The notes beneath the pieces were generated by a model. It was given only the letters and a program-made list of their open reading frames with translations, was not told the origin of the DNA and ran no database searches. Source: an uncultured Clostridia bacterium (GTDB lineage: Bacteria; Bacillota; Clostridia; TANB77; CAG-508). From it: DNA of 64,000 nucleotides. This document shows, one piece after another, positions 26,175-34,393 of the stretch (position 1 is its first letter; the number at the start of each line of letters is the position of its first letter). Both the position numbers and the translations under genes were made by a program. The stretch spans positions 3,919 through 67,918 of the forward strand of contig CAKOWZ010000011.1 of the NCBI GenBank assembly GCA_934129745.1, given 5' to 3'.

Positions 26175-27681
26175 AGAAGTTGAAAAAATAAAAAAAAGTG
26201 TAAAATCTGTTAGAATAAAGCTATTTTTAACATTATGTATTACAATAAGTGCCATAATTTTGCTTCTTGTTCTTATAAATACTGTTGTTCTTGAAAAATT
26301 TTATTTATATAACAAAACAAGAGGAATGATAAATATATATGAACAAATAAATGATATATATAATCATAAAATTGATAAAACAGAAATAGGGACAACCTTA
26401 GAAAATATTTCAATTAAAAATAATCTTGATATATTGATTAAATCAGATGAAAATATAATATTACTTGAAAGTAATAATTATAAATCAAATGAAAAGAATG
26501 AAAGCGAATTTTTTGAAGAACTTTGTGATGGAGAAAATGAAACAAGGAAAATTTTTAAAGAAAAAAATGTTACAGTAAAATTAATAAAAGATGTTTCTTC
26601 AGGAGCTAATTATATAGTTAGTTCATCTAAATTAGATAATGGCTTAAACCTATATATGGCAACTCCTACAGGAGATTTACAAGAAAGTGCGAGAATTTCT
26701 AATAATGTTTTAATAACAGTTGGAAGTATAGTAATCATAGTTTCTGGAATAATATCTTCATTTGTATCAAAAAGATTTACAGCACCAATAGTTCAGTTAA
26801 ATACAATTGCTCAAAAAATGTCAAATTTAGATTTTTCACAAAAATATCAAATAGATGAAACTGATGATGAAATAAATAATTTGGGAAATAGTATTAACAT
26901 AATGTCAGATAAACTTGAAAAAACAATTAAACAATTAACAGTAAATAATAGTGAACTTGAAAAAGATATAGAAAAAAAATCAAAAATTGATGAAATGAGA
27001 AAACAATTTATTTCAGATGTATCACATGAATTAAAAACACCGATTGCATTAATACAAGGGTATGCAGAGGGATTGGTAGAAAATGTAAATACAGATGATG
27101 AATCAAGGGAATTTTATGCAAATGTTATTTTAGATGAAGCAAATAAAATGGATAGATTAGTAAAACAATTATTAGAATTAATGAGTCTTGAATATGGAAA
27201 ACGTGAATTTAATAATGAAAATTTTGATATTGTTGGACTTATAAATGAGGTTATTAGAAAAAGTAATTTGATGTTACAAGAAAATGAAGTAAAAATTAAT
27301 TTTGAGGAAAAAGAACCTGTGATTGTATATGCTGATAGTTTTTATATAGAACAGGTTGTGACTAATTATGTAACAAATGCTATTAAATATTCAGAAAAAA
27401 TTAATGATGAAAAGAAAATAGTTATAAGTATTGAAAAACGTGAAAATAATAAGATTAGAGTTAATGTTTTCAATAGTGGAAATTCTCTTGATGAAAATGA
27501 ATTACAAAGAATTTGGGGAAGATTTTATAAAATTGATCAATCACGTAATAGAGATAAAGGAGGAACTGGAATAGGATTATCTTTTGTTAAAGCTATTATG
27601 AATAATTACCAAAATGATTATGGTGCTATGAACAAAGATGGTGGACTTGAATTTTATTTTGAATTAAATGAAGGAAAATAA
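26161..27681 (+). CDS. Sensor histidine kinase
   Basis: Membrane sensor kinase paired with the preceding response regulator. It has two membrane segments (FLTLCITISAIILLLVLI and VLITVGSIVIIVSGIISSF) enclosing a ~135-residue outer sensor region, then a HAMP linker, the phosphorylated His in DVSHELKTPIALIQGYAEG, and an ATPase domain (N box NYVTNAIKYS, G box GGTGIGLSFVKAI). The start is uncertain: TTG at 26161 or GTG at 26146, both overlapping the regulator and implying coupled translation. The ligand is unknown. Confidence 0.92.
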   Translation: MKLNKEVEKIKKSVKSVRIKLFLTLCITISAIILLLVLINTVVLEKFYLYNKTRGMINIYEQINDIYNHKIDKTEIGTTLENISIKNNLDILIKSDENIILLESNNYKSNEKNESEFFEELCDGENETRKIFKEKNVTVKLIKDVSSGANYIVSSSKLDNGLNLYMATPTGDLQESARISNNVLITVGSIVIIVSGIISSFVSKRFTAPIVQLNTIAQKMSNLDFSQKYQIDETDDEINNLGNSINIMSDKLEKTIKQLTVNNSELEKDIEKKSKIDEMRKQFISDVSHELKTPIALIQGYAEGLVENVNTDDESREFYANVILDEANKMDRLVKQLLELMSLEYGKREFNNENFDIVGLINEVIRKSNLMLQENEVKINFEEKEPVIVYADSFYIEQVVTNYVTNAIKYSEKINDEKKIVISIEKRENNKIRVNVFNSGNSLDENELQRIWGRFYKIDQSRNRDKGGTGIGLSFVKAIMNNYQNDYGAMNKDGGLEFYFELNEGK

Positions 27682-27800
27682 AATTCAACTTAAAAATAAA
27701 TATTTGGAACAATTTTGAGTAATTTTCAGTACACATACAAAAAATTGCTGCAAAAAATTATAAATTTAAATTACAAAAGCCAAAAAATGCTCTCTAATAC

Positions 27801-27829
27801 TTGACTTTTTGCCAAAAAAAACATATTAT
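27801..27829 (+). promoter_or_regulatory. SigA-type promoter for the aldose epimerase gene
   Basis: TTGACT (27801-27806), 17-bp spacer, TATTAT (27824-27829), about 40 bases before the ATG. Confidence 0.72.
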
Positions 27830-27870
27830 AAGATAAATAAAATTAATAAAACAAAGGAGAGACTAAGCAT

Positions 27871-28749
27871 ATGTATACTCAAATATTAACATCAAAAAAC
27901 GGCGGGGAATTAATAAGTTTCAAGTTAAATGGAAAAGAAAGAATACATCAAGGTGTAGATTGTGTAGATGAAAATGGTAAAGTTTATTGGAAAAGACATT
28001 CACCAGTACTGTTCCCAATTGTAGGAAAATTAAAAAGAAATCAAACAATAATAAATGCACGAACATATGAAATGTTTCAACATGGATTTGCTAGAGATCA
28101 AGAATTTGAGCCAATAACAAAATTAAATAATTTTCATTCTTATGTGTTAAAAAGTAATAGAAATACATTAACTAGATATCCTTTTGATTTTGAGTTATAT
28201 ACAACATATAGGCTTGATGAAAATAGATTAACAACAATATATAAAGTAATAAACACAGGAAAAGCAAATATGCCATTTTGTATAGGAGGACATCCTGCAT
28301 TTAAAATAGATGCAGAAGCATTTAAAAATGGTGATTATTATCTTGAATTTGAAGAAGATGAAGATAAAATACATTTCCTATATTTAGTAGATGGATTAAT
28401 TGGAACAGATTATGCACAAAATAAAATTGTAGACAAAAGAAAAATCTTTTTAGATAAAGATTCATTTAATAATGATGCAATAATTATGAAAGGAATGATA
28501 TCATCAAAAGTAACATTAATGAGAAAATCAACTCAAAGACGTGTACTAACAATGGACTTCTCAGAATTCCCATATTTAGCATTATGGTCAAAACCAGGAG
28601 CTCCATTTTTGTGTATAGAACCATGGCATGGAATGTCAGATTCAATTAAAAGTAGCGGTATTTTTACAGAAAAAACCTCAATTATTTTGCTAAAACCTAA
28701 CGAGGAATTTGATTGCAAATATACAGTTGAGTTTTATGATGAAAAATAA
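27871..28749 (+). CDS. Aldose 1-epimerase family protein (LacX-like)
   Basis: Galactose-mutarotase-fold protein of the LacX-like branch, 292 aa. Supporting segments are GGELISFKLNGKE near the start, SPVLFPIVGKLK, a His in HGFARDQEF, GGHPAFKI with the conserved His near residue 147, and IEPWHGMSDS near the C-terminus. The sugar substrate cannot be told from sequence. AAAGGAG precedes the ATG. The gene stands alone behind its own promoter, between a two-component system and valS. Confidence 0.85.
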   Translation: MYTQILTSKNGGELISFKLNGKERIHQGVDCVDENGKVYWKRHSPVLFPIVGKLKRNQTIINARTYEMFQHGFARDQEFEPITKLNNFHSYVLKSNRNTLTRYPFDFELYTTYRLDENRLTTIYKVINTGKANMPFCIGGHPAFKIDAEAFKNGDYYLEFEEDEDKIHFLYLVDGLIGTDYAQNKIVDKRKIFLDKDSFNNDAIIMKGMISSKVTLMRKSTQRRVLTMDFSEFPYLALWSKPGAPFLCIEPWHGMSDSIKSSGIFTEKTSIILLKPNEEFDCKYTVEFYDEK

Positions 28750-28753
28750 TGTA

Positions 28754-28799
28754 CAATTGGGGACGCGTCCCAATTGCACACATTGTGCAATCAGAGACA
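28754..28799. repeat. REP-like palindrome, GACGCGTC family (copy 1)
   Basis: The core GGGGACGCGTCCC is flanked by CAATTG on both sides, then GCACACATTGTGC. It is close to the reverse complement of the copy at 29621 and lies just after the epimerase stop, where it may also act as a terminator stem. Confidence 0.7.
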
Positions 28800-28905
28800 T
28801 AGTATATGCTGCTTATAAATAGAAAATACTAATCAGAATATCATATGAGATAATATATGATATTTGAATTGTATTAATAAAAATAGATTAAAGGATGTTT
28901 GAAAT

Positions 28906-29088
28906 ATGGATAAAGTTTTGTGTTTAATTGGTTTAATTATAATTGCAATAGGAATGGTTTGTATTTATGATGCTAGAAAAATAACAAAAAAATTTTTTAG
29001 TTCAAGTGATAGAAATAATGCAACTAAAACTGCCAAGATTGTTGGATTTGTTGTATGTGTGATTGGAAGTGCTTTTATTTTAATTTAG
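28906..29088 (+). CDS. Small two-helix membrane protein (unknown)
   Basis: A 60-aa protein with two hydrophobic segments (VLCLIGLIIIAIGMVCIY and IVGFVVCVIGSAFILI) joined by a short basic loop. AAAGGATG precedes the ATG at a good distance, and codon use matches the neighbours, so it is probably real. The family is not recognised. It lies between two inverted copies of a REP-like palindrome. Confidence 0.6.
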   Translation: MDKVLCLIGLIIIAIGMVCIYDARKITKKFFSSSDRNNATKTAKIVGFVVCVIGSAFILI

Positions 29089-29130
29089 ATTACATTTTAA
29101 ATTAGATTATATTTTAATTTAGGTTAAGTA

Positions 29131-29159
29131 TTGCATTTACAAGAAATTTATGTTAATAT
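29131..29159 (+). promoter_or_regulatory. SigA-type promoter for the valS leader
   Basis: TTGCAT (29131-29136), 17-bp spacer, TAATAT (29154-29159) with an extended -10 TG. It starts the T-box leader RNA. Confidence 0.68.
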
Positions 29160-29179
29160 ATTAAATATAGTTAAAAACA

Positions 29180-29534
29180 AAGAAAAAGAGGAGTAAATTT
29201 AATAAATTATTTAGAGAATAGAAGTGATACGCTGAAAGCTTCTTATAATAAATTAAATTGAAGGTAGCTTTGGAGTTGATAATTTGAAAAATATAATCTG
29301 AAAGAAATTAGATTGAATTTAATATTATTAAATTATACAATGCTAATAAAAATCAAAAATTAAAAACAGATTAGAAATTTAGTAGAATTATCCGTTTAAG
29401 CAACGTTAAAAGCTAATTAAGATGTTATGTATTATCACAATATACATTAAAATTAAAATATATATGTGATTATATAATAAATTAAGGTGGTAACGTGAAG
29501 ATGACTTCGCCCTTATTGTAGGGTGAAGTTTTTT
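29180..29534 (+). ncRNA. T-box leader (tRNA-Val responsive) of valS
   Basis: A structured leader of about 350 bases before valS. The 5' part has AGAGAATAGAAGTG and GCTGAAAGC, typical of stem I. The T-box proper is AAGGTGGTAACGTG (29484-29497), with TGGT to pair with an NCCA end whose discriminator is A. A terminator follows: ACTTCGCCC (29504-29512), loop, GGGTGAAGT (29521-29529), TTTTT. GGAGTTGAT near 29270 may hold the specifier GTT (Val). Uncharged tRNA-Val should block the terminator and raise valS expression. Confidence 0.85.
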
Positions 29535-29620
29535 GATTTTCAGATGTAAATGAAACTTTTAGATTTTATATATAAATGAGAATTTCTAAAACATAAAAAT
29601 ACAATTGAAAATTAAAATAT

Positions 29621-29667
29621 CTGTCCCAGATTGCACGATGTGTGCAATTGGGACGCGTCCCCAATTG
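29621..29667. repeat. REP-like palindrome, GACGCGTC family (copy 2)
   Basis: CTGTCCCAGATTGCACGATG is followed by a GGGACGCGTCCCC core flanked by CAATTG. It sits between the T-box terminator and the valS SD, only about 4 bases from the SD, so it is transcribed in the valS mRNA. Confidence 0.75.
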
Positions 29668-29685
29668 AACAAGGAGGAGATAAAA

Positions 29686-32337
29686 GTGGAACACAAATTA
29701 AATGACAAGTACAACCCACAGGAATTTGAAGAAAAATTATATGATAAGTGGGAAAAGAATGGCTATTTTAAGCCAAGTATGGATAAAACAAAAGAAAGTT
29801 ATTGTATTATGATGCCACCTCCAAATGTAACAGGTAAGTTGCATATGGGGCATGCATTAGATGCTGCAATTCAAGATTTTTTAATTAGATATAAAAGGAT
29901 GCAAGGATTTAATACTTTATGGCTTCCTGGTACAGACCATGCTGCTATTTCTACAGAGATGAAGGTTGTTCAGGAGTTGAGAAAACAAGGTGTAAAAAAA
30001 TCTGATTTAACTAGAGAACAATTTTTGGAAAAGGCTTGGGAGTGGACACATGAGTATGGTGGAACTATTCAAAAACAACAACGTAAAATGGGGTGTTCTT
30101 GTGATTGGGATAGAAGTCGTTTTACAATGGATGAAGGATTGTCTAAATCAGTTGAAGAGGCTTTTTTCAGATTATATGAAAAGGGATATATTTATAAAGG
30201 AAAAAGAATGATTAATTGGTGTCCAAATTGTAAAACATCAATTTCAGATGCTGAGGTTGAATATAAAGAAGAAGATTCACATATTTGGCATTTAAAATAT
30301 CCTATAAAAGATTCAGAAGAAGGTGAACAAGATTATTTAGTAGTTGCAACAACAAGACCTGAAACAATGCTTGGGGATACTGGTGTTGCTGTAAATCCAA
30401 AAGATGAAAGATTTAAACATTTGATAGGAAAAAAATGTATATTACCATTAATGAATAAAGAAATTCCAATTATTGCAGATCCATTTGTTGATATGGAATT
30501 TGGTACAGGATGTGTTAAATTAACTCCATGTCATGATCCAAATGATTATCAAGCAGGTAAGAAAAATAATCTTGAATTTGTTGAAGTATTTGATAGTAAT
30601 TTAATAATGAATGATTTAATACCAGAAGTTGCTGGAATGAATGCATATGATGCAAGAGAATTTATTGTTAAAATGCTTGATGAACAAGGATTTTTAGTTA
30701 AAATTGAAGATTATACACATAATGTTGCAAAATGTGAAAGATGTAAAACAACAATAGAACCAACAATTTCAGACCAATGGTTTGTAAAAATGGATGAACT
30801 TGCAAAACCTGCAATTAAAGAAGTTAGAAGTGGGGATATTAAATTTATTCCAAATAAATATGATAAAACATATTTCAATTGGATGGAAAATCTACAAGAT
30901 TGGTGTATATCTAGACAATTATATTGGGGACACAGAATTCCTGCTTATTATTGTGATGAATGTGGAGAAATTCATGTTTCAAGAACAATGCCAGAAAAAT
31001 GTAATAAATGCGGATGTACACATTTAACACAAGATCAAGATACATTAGACACATGGTTTAGTTCAGCATTATGGCCATTTTCAACACTTGGTTGGCCAGA
31101 TAATACTGAAGATTTAAAAACATTTTATCCAACAAATGCAATTGTTACAGGATATGATATTATAACTTTATGGATTTCAAGAATGATATTCTCAGGAATG
31201 GAATATTTGGGACAAAAGCCATTTTCAGACATAATAATTCATGGTTTAGTTCGTGATGAACATGGTGTAAAAATGAGTAAATCATTAGGAAATGGTGTTG
31301 ATCCATTAGAAGTTGTTGCAAAATATGGTGCAGATGCATTAAGATTTTCATTAATATTAGGAATTTCATTTGGAAATGATATTAGATATATTCCAGCAAA
31401 AGTAGAACAAGGTGCAAATTTTGCAAATAAATTATGGAATGCATCAAAATTTGTATTAATGAATTTAGAAGATTATGAAGAAAATGATGGTCAAAATTGT
31501 GATTTAAGTAAACTTGCAATTGAAGATAAATGGATATTATCAAAAGCAAATAGATTAGCTAAAGAAATTGCAACAAATATTGATAATTATGATTTAGGTG
31601 TTGCAACACAAAAAATATATGATTTTATTTGGAATGAATTTTGTGATTGGTATATTGAAATTGTAAAAACACGTTTATATGATAAAAATTGTGATACAAG
31701 AAAACAAGCTCAATTTACATTAAATACAGTTTTAGAATATAGTTTAAAAATGTTACATCCAATTATGCCTTTTGTTACAGAAGAAATTTATACAAAATTA
31801 TATAATAATGATGAAACAATAATGACATCAAATTGGCCTCAATTTAAAGAAGAATTTAATTTTGAATTAGAAGAAAATGAAATTGAATTATTAAAACAAA
31901 TTATTGGAGATATAAGAAATTTACGTAATAATATGAATGTTCATCCTTCTAAAAAAGCAAAATTAATATTTGTTACTGAGAAATATAATGATTTAATAAA
32001 ACAAAGTGAACAATTTTTATTAAAACTAGGATTTGGTAGTGAAATTGAAGTAAAATCTAGTAAGGAAAATATACCAGATAATGCTGTTTCAATTTTAAAA
32101 CAGGATTTAGAATTATATATGCCTTTTGAAGATTTAGTTGATTTAGAAGCAGAAAAACAAAGATTAGAGGGAGAAAAAATTAAACTTGAATCAGAAGTTG
32201 AAAGAGCTAAAAAAATGCTTTCAAACTCAGGATTTGTAAATAAGGCTCCTGAAAGTAAAATTAATGAGGAAAAAGAAAAATTGGCTAAATATGAAGAAAT
32301 GTTGAAAAATACGGTTGAAAGATTAGCTAGTATGTAG
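29686..32337 (+). CDS. valS: Valyl-tRNA synthetase
   Basis: Class I aminoacyl-tRNA synthetase that charges tRNA-Val. The start is GTG at 29686 behind AAGGAGGAG; the frame stays open upstream to 29605 through a repeat element, but that part (CTMCAIGTRP) is not ValS-like. The 883-aa protein has the HIGH motif in PPPNVTGKLHMGHALD, the KMSKS motif in KMSKSLG, an editing domain (TTRPETMLGDTG), zinc-type cysteine pairs and a C-terminal coiled coil (LEAEKQRLEGEKIKLE). A tRNA-sensing T-box leader controls it. Confidence 0.96.
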   Translation: MEHKLNDKYNPQEFEEKLYDKWEKNGYFKPSMDKTKESYCIMMPPPNVTGKLHMGHALDAAIQDFLIRYKRMQGFNTLWLPGTDHAAISTEMKVVQELRKQGVKKSDLTREQFLEKAWEWTHEYGGTIQKQQRKMGCSCDWDRSRFTMDEGLSKSVEEAFFRLYEKGYIYKGKRMINWCPNCKTSISDAEVEYKEEDSHIWHLKYPIKDSEEGEQDYLVVATTRPETMLGDTGVAVNPKDERFKHLIGKKCILPLMNKEIPIIADPFVDMEFGTGCVKLTPCHDPNDYQAGKKNNLEFVEVFDSNLIMNDLIPEVAGMNAYDAREFIVKMLDEQGFLVKIEDYTHNVAKCERCKTTIEPTISDQWFVKMDELAKPAIKEVRSGDIKFIPNKYDKTYFNWMENLQDWCISRQLYWGHRIPAYYCDECGEIHVSRTMPEKCNKCGCTHLTQDQDTLDTWFSSALWPFSTLGWPDNTEDLKTFYPTNAIVTGYDIITLWISRMIFSGMEYLGQKPFSDIIIHGLVRDEHGVKMSKSLGNGVDPLEVVAKYGADALRFSLILGISFGNDIRYIPAKVEQGANFANKLWNASKFVLMNLEDYEENDGQNCDLSKLAIEDKWILSKANRLAKEIATNIDNYDLGVATQKIYDFIWNEFCDWYIEIVKTRLYDKNCDTRKQAQFTLNTVLEYSLKMLHPIMPFVTEEIYTKLYNNDETIMTSNWPQFKEEFNFELEENEIELLKQIIGDIRNLRNNMNVHPSKKAKLIFVTEKYNDLIKQSEQFLLKLGFGSEIEVKSSKENIPDNAVSILKQDLELYMPFEDLVDLEAEKQRLEGEKIKLESEVERAKKMLSNSGFVNKAPESKINEEKEKLAKYEEMLKNTVERLASM

Positions 32338-32414
32338 GTAAAATGAAAGATTAAAAAATTAAAGTGTAGATACTAGAGGATAAATTTAAAGAATAGATAC
32401 TAAAGTATTAAAAT

Positions 32415-32568
32415 ATAAATATTATAATATAAATGTCAAACTATAAATATTAAAGCATAAATATTAAAGTATAAATATTAAAGTATAAATATTAAAGTAT
32501 AAATATTAAAACATAGATATTAGAGTGCAAATATTAATGCATAAATATTAGAACATAAATAGTAAAGA
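32415..32568. repeat. Eleven tandem copies of a 14-bp repeat
   Basis: The unit ATAAATATTAAAGT repeats in perfect register for 154 bp; three neighbouring copies are identical, while others differ at one to six positions. Degenerate copies extend back to about 32366. It is not a CRISPR array because there are no spacers. It ends at a terminator. Confidence 0.85.
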
Positions 32569-32613
32569 AAAACCTGAAAAGAAGTTATAAATGATTTCTT
32601 TTCAGGTTTTTTA
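32568..32613 (+). terminator. Terminator after the 14-bp repeats (valS unit)
   Basis: AAAAACCTGAAAAGAA (32568-32583) is perfectly complementary to 32596-32611, followed by T-rich sequence. It would end transcripts from valS after the repeat tract. Confidence 0.88.
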
Positions 32614-32662
32614 TATTTTGGTGGTAATAAATAAATCAAAAATAATTCATAAAATTTATTTA

Positions 32663-32679
32663 TTCGACAAGATTCGACA
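32663..32679 (+). promoter_or_regulatory. Paired Spo0A boxes upstream of the orphan receiver gene
   Basis: TTCGACA (32663-32669), a 3-bp gap, TTCGACA (32673-32679): two perfect 0A boxes in reverse orientation with a 10-bp period. A possible -10 (TAGAAT) lies at 32701-32706, which puts the second box over the -35 position. Confidence 0.68.
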
Positions 32680-32882
32680 AAAAATCCGAGAGAAATGTAG
32701 TAGAATATACAAAGTAGGAATCACAAAAATAATAAGTACAAAATAATAAATACAAAAATTTGTAATCAAAACAAAAAAATATAACTAATAAATATTATAA
32801 TAAAAGGAAAAATAATCCAACCAAATATGTGAATAATTTTAACAATTTTAAACAAATTAATTATAAAGGAGTGGATGATAAA

Positions 32883-33416
32883 ATGAATGATAAAGATAAT
32901 GACAAAATAAATGAAAAATCAAAAAAAATAAAATTAATTATAGCAGAAGATAACAAAGAATTTAATAATATACTTAAACAGATTCTAGAGTCAAATGACA
33001 AAATTGAAGTTATTGGAAGTTGTTATTCAGATGAGCAAGAATTACAAATGATTGAAAAACTTCATCCAGAAATAGTGATAACAGATTTGGTTAGAAATGG
33101 TAAAAAATCAGGTTTAGAAATAATAAAAAAATGTAAAGAAAAATCAAATATTCCAAAATTTTTAGTGATAACAGCTGGAGGTGATGATGAAATTGATTGT
33201 GATATTATTGATGGATTAATAAAAAAGCCTATTATAAATTATGAAATTATTGTTGACCAATTATTAATACTAAAAAAACAAATAATGCAAGAAACATTGC
33301 GTATTTCAAATGATAATGATACGATGGTTCATGTTGGTAATATTTTTAATGATTTTAGTAAAAAATTTGGGAACAATAAAAAAAGAAAATTTGAAAAGAT
33401 AATTAAAAATCTATAA
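32883..33416 (+). CDS. Orphan response-regulator receiver protein, Spo0A-like
   Basis: A 177-aa receiver protein without a DNA-binding domain. The core resembles the Spo0A receiver: KLIIAEDNKEFNNILKQILES (acidic pocket), the likely phosphoacceptor Asp in IVITDLV, VITAGGDDE, and the Lys in LIKKPI. About 70 residues follow that match no recognised output domain. AAAGGAG at 32865-32871 selects the ATG at 32883; the frame opens upstream at 32829. Paired 0A boxes upstream suggest control by Spo0A. It could serve as a phosphate sink or competitor in the sporulation relay (inference). It has no adjacent kinase. Confidence 0.75.
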   Translation: MNDKDNDKINEKSKKIKLIIAEDNKEFNNILKQILESNDKIEVIGSCYSDEQELQMIEKLHPEIVITDLVRNGKKSGLEIIKKCKEKSNIPKFLVITAGGDDEIDCDIIDGLIKKPIINYEIIVDQLLILKKQIMQETLRISNDNDTMVHVGNIFNDFSKKFGNNKKRKFEKIIKNL

Positions 33417-33525
33417 AGAAAGGTAACGAAGTAAATTTTCGTTTTTTATTTGTTCTATTTAACAACTACAAACCACATAAAATAAACAATTGTAGTTGAT
33501 AATAAAATCAAAAAATAAGTGAGAT

Positions 33526-33563
33526 AATACTAGCAAATGATAAAAATAAATGTTGCTAGTATT
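33526..33563 (+). promoter_or_regulatory. Perfect 11-bp inverted repeat before the XRE regulator
   Basis: AATACTAGCAA (33526-33536) and TTGCTAGTATT (33553-33563) are separated by 16 bases, ending where GGAGGA (the SD) begins. It may be an operator for autoregulation or an RNA stem next to the SD. A second, 9-bp inverted repeat (CAACTACAA/TTGTAGTTG) lies at 33463-33498. Confidence 0.6.
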
Positions 33564-33581
33564 GGAGGAATTAATAGTAAA

Positions 33582-34001
33582 ATGAGTAGAACAGATAGAT
33601 ATGAATATCAAGATTGGGATGGATTTGGTGCAAGAACACGAAACTATAGACTTGCAATAGGACTTACAAAAGAGACTTTTGCAGATATGATAAATCGTTC
33701 TGAAAATTATGTATCAGAATTGGAAAAAGGTAATAGTAGTTGCAGTGTTCATACTTTATACCAGATTTCACAAGCATTGAAAGTTCCTAGCGATAGTTTG
33801 CTTTATGAGGAAAATGAAGCATATATGAAAGATGATTATAGTGATAAGGAGATTTTGAAAAATATTATAGATAGATGTAGTGATGAGGAAGTAGCTGTTA
33901 TTAAAGATTTGATTACAGCAGCATATCCTAATTTGGATAAAATGACTGCTAATAGAAAGATTGGAAAAGAAAAAAATAAGAATTGTGAAAATAAGAAATA
34001 A
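33582..34001 (+). CDS. XRE-family transcriptional regulator
   Basis: A 139-aa protein with a helix-turn-helix of the Cro/C1 type at about residues 15-70 (ARTRNYRLAIGLTKETFADM, then NYVSELEKG and LYQISQALKVP). A helical C-terminal part (DKEILKNIIDRCSDEEVAVI) may dimerise. The start is set at 33582 behind TTGGAGGA; an upstream frame from 33537 runs through the inverted repeat. Its target is unknown, but the inverted repeat just upstream is a natural candidate. Confidence 0.85.
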   Translation: MSRTDRYEYQDWDGFGARTRNYRLAIGLTKETFADMINRSENYVSELEKGNSSCSVHTLYQISQALKVPSDSLLYEENEAYMKDDYSDKEILKNIIDRCSDEEVAVIKDLITAAYPNLDKMTANRKIGKEKNKNCENKK

Positions 34002-34111
34002 AATTTTTTTAGTTAATATTTTGGAAACTTTAATTTTAGCTGGTATCATAAGTGGTGGTACTGGCTTATGTTGCTTGTGAAAAACTTGAAAACAAAACTA
34101 AAATATTTTTC

Positions 34112-34166
34112 AATATTTTGCTATGAGTTGAATATTTTGATATGAGTCAAATATTTTGCTATCGTC
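34112..34166. repeat. 19-bp tandem repeat, about three copies
   Basis: AATATTTTGCTATGAGTTG and two variants lie head to tail from 34112 to about 34166, in the region between the XRE gene and pyrG. Confidence 0.65.
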
Positions 34167-34234
34167 AAGTGAAAAGTTAAAAGCAATTTTGTAAAGTAAA
34201 CGCAATTTGTAATATAAAAAATTGTCAAAATCTA

Positions 34235-34263
34235 TTGAAAAAAATTAGAATAGATGTTAAAAT
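34235..34263 (+). promoter_or_regulatory. SigA-type promoter for pyrG
   Basis: TTGAAA (34235-34240), 17-bp spacer, TAAAAT (34258-34263) with an extended -10 TG. An alternative pair, TTGTCA/TAGAAT, lies about 12 bases upstream. Confidence 0.6.
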
Positions 34264-34277
34264 ACATTTAGATTTAA

Positions 34278-34371
34278 AAAAAACCGCTATTTTTGTTGGA
34301 ATTTTTTTAAATCTTTTTTTGTTTTCTAATAAATTAAGTATATTAAAATACATAAAAAATGCGGTTTTTTC
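34278..34371 (+). promoter_or_regulatory. Possible attenuator in the pyrG leader
   Basis: AAAAAACCGC (34278-34287) is perfectly complementary to GCGGTTTTTT (34361-34370). The right arm ends in six Ts just before the pyrG SD. These are the only CG-containing stretches in a leader that is almost pure A/T, which suggests terminator-like control of pyrG. The mechanism is unknown. Confidence 0.5.
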
Positions 34372-34393
34372 AAAGAGAGGAGAAAATCAAAAA

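Noticed and set aside
29605..29685. Longer N-terminus for ValS
   Set aside because: These codons run through a REP-like palindrome and lack ValS similarity; the SD precedes the GTG at 29686.
32366..32568. Regular repeats as a possible CRISPR array
   Set aside because: The units are only 14 bp and directly adjacent, with no unique spacers and no cas gene.
33425..33447. AACGAA/TTCGTT stem with T run after the receiver gene
   Set aside because: Only 6 bp of stem; possible weak terminator but not strong enough to list.
34235..34393. Longer N-terminus for PyrG
   Set aside because: The region is the promoter and leader; PyrG similarity begins at MKTKYIFV with a clear SD.
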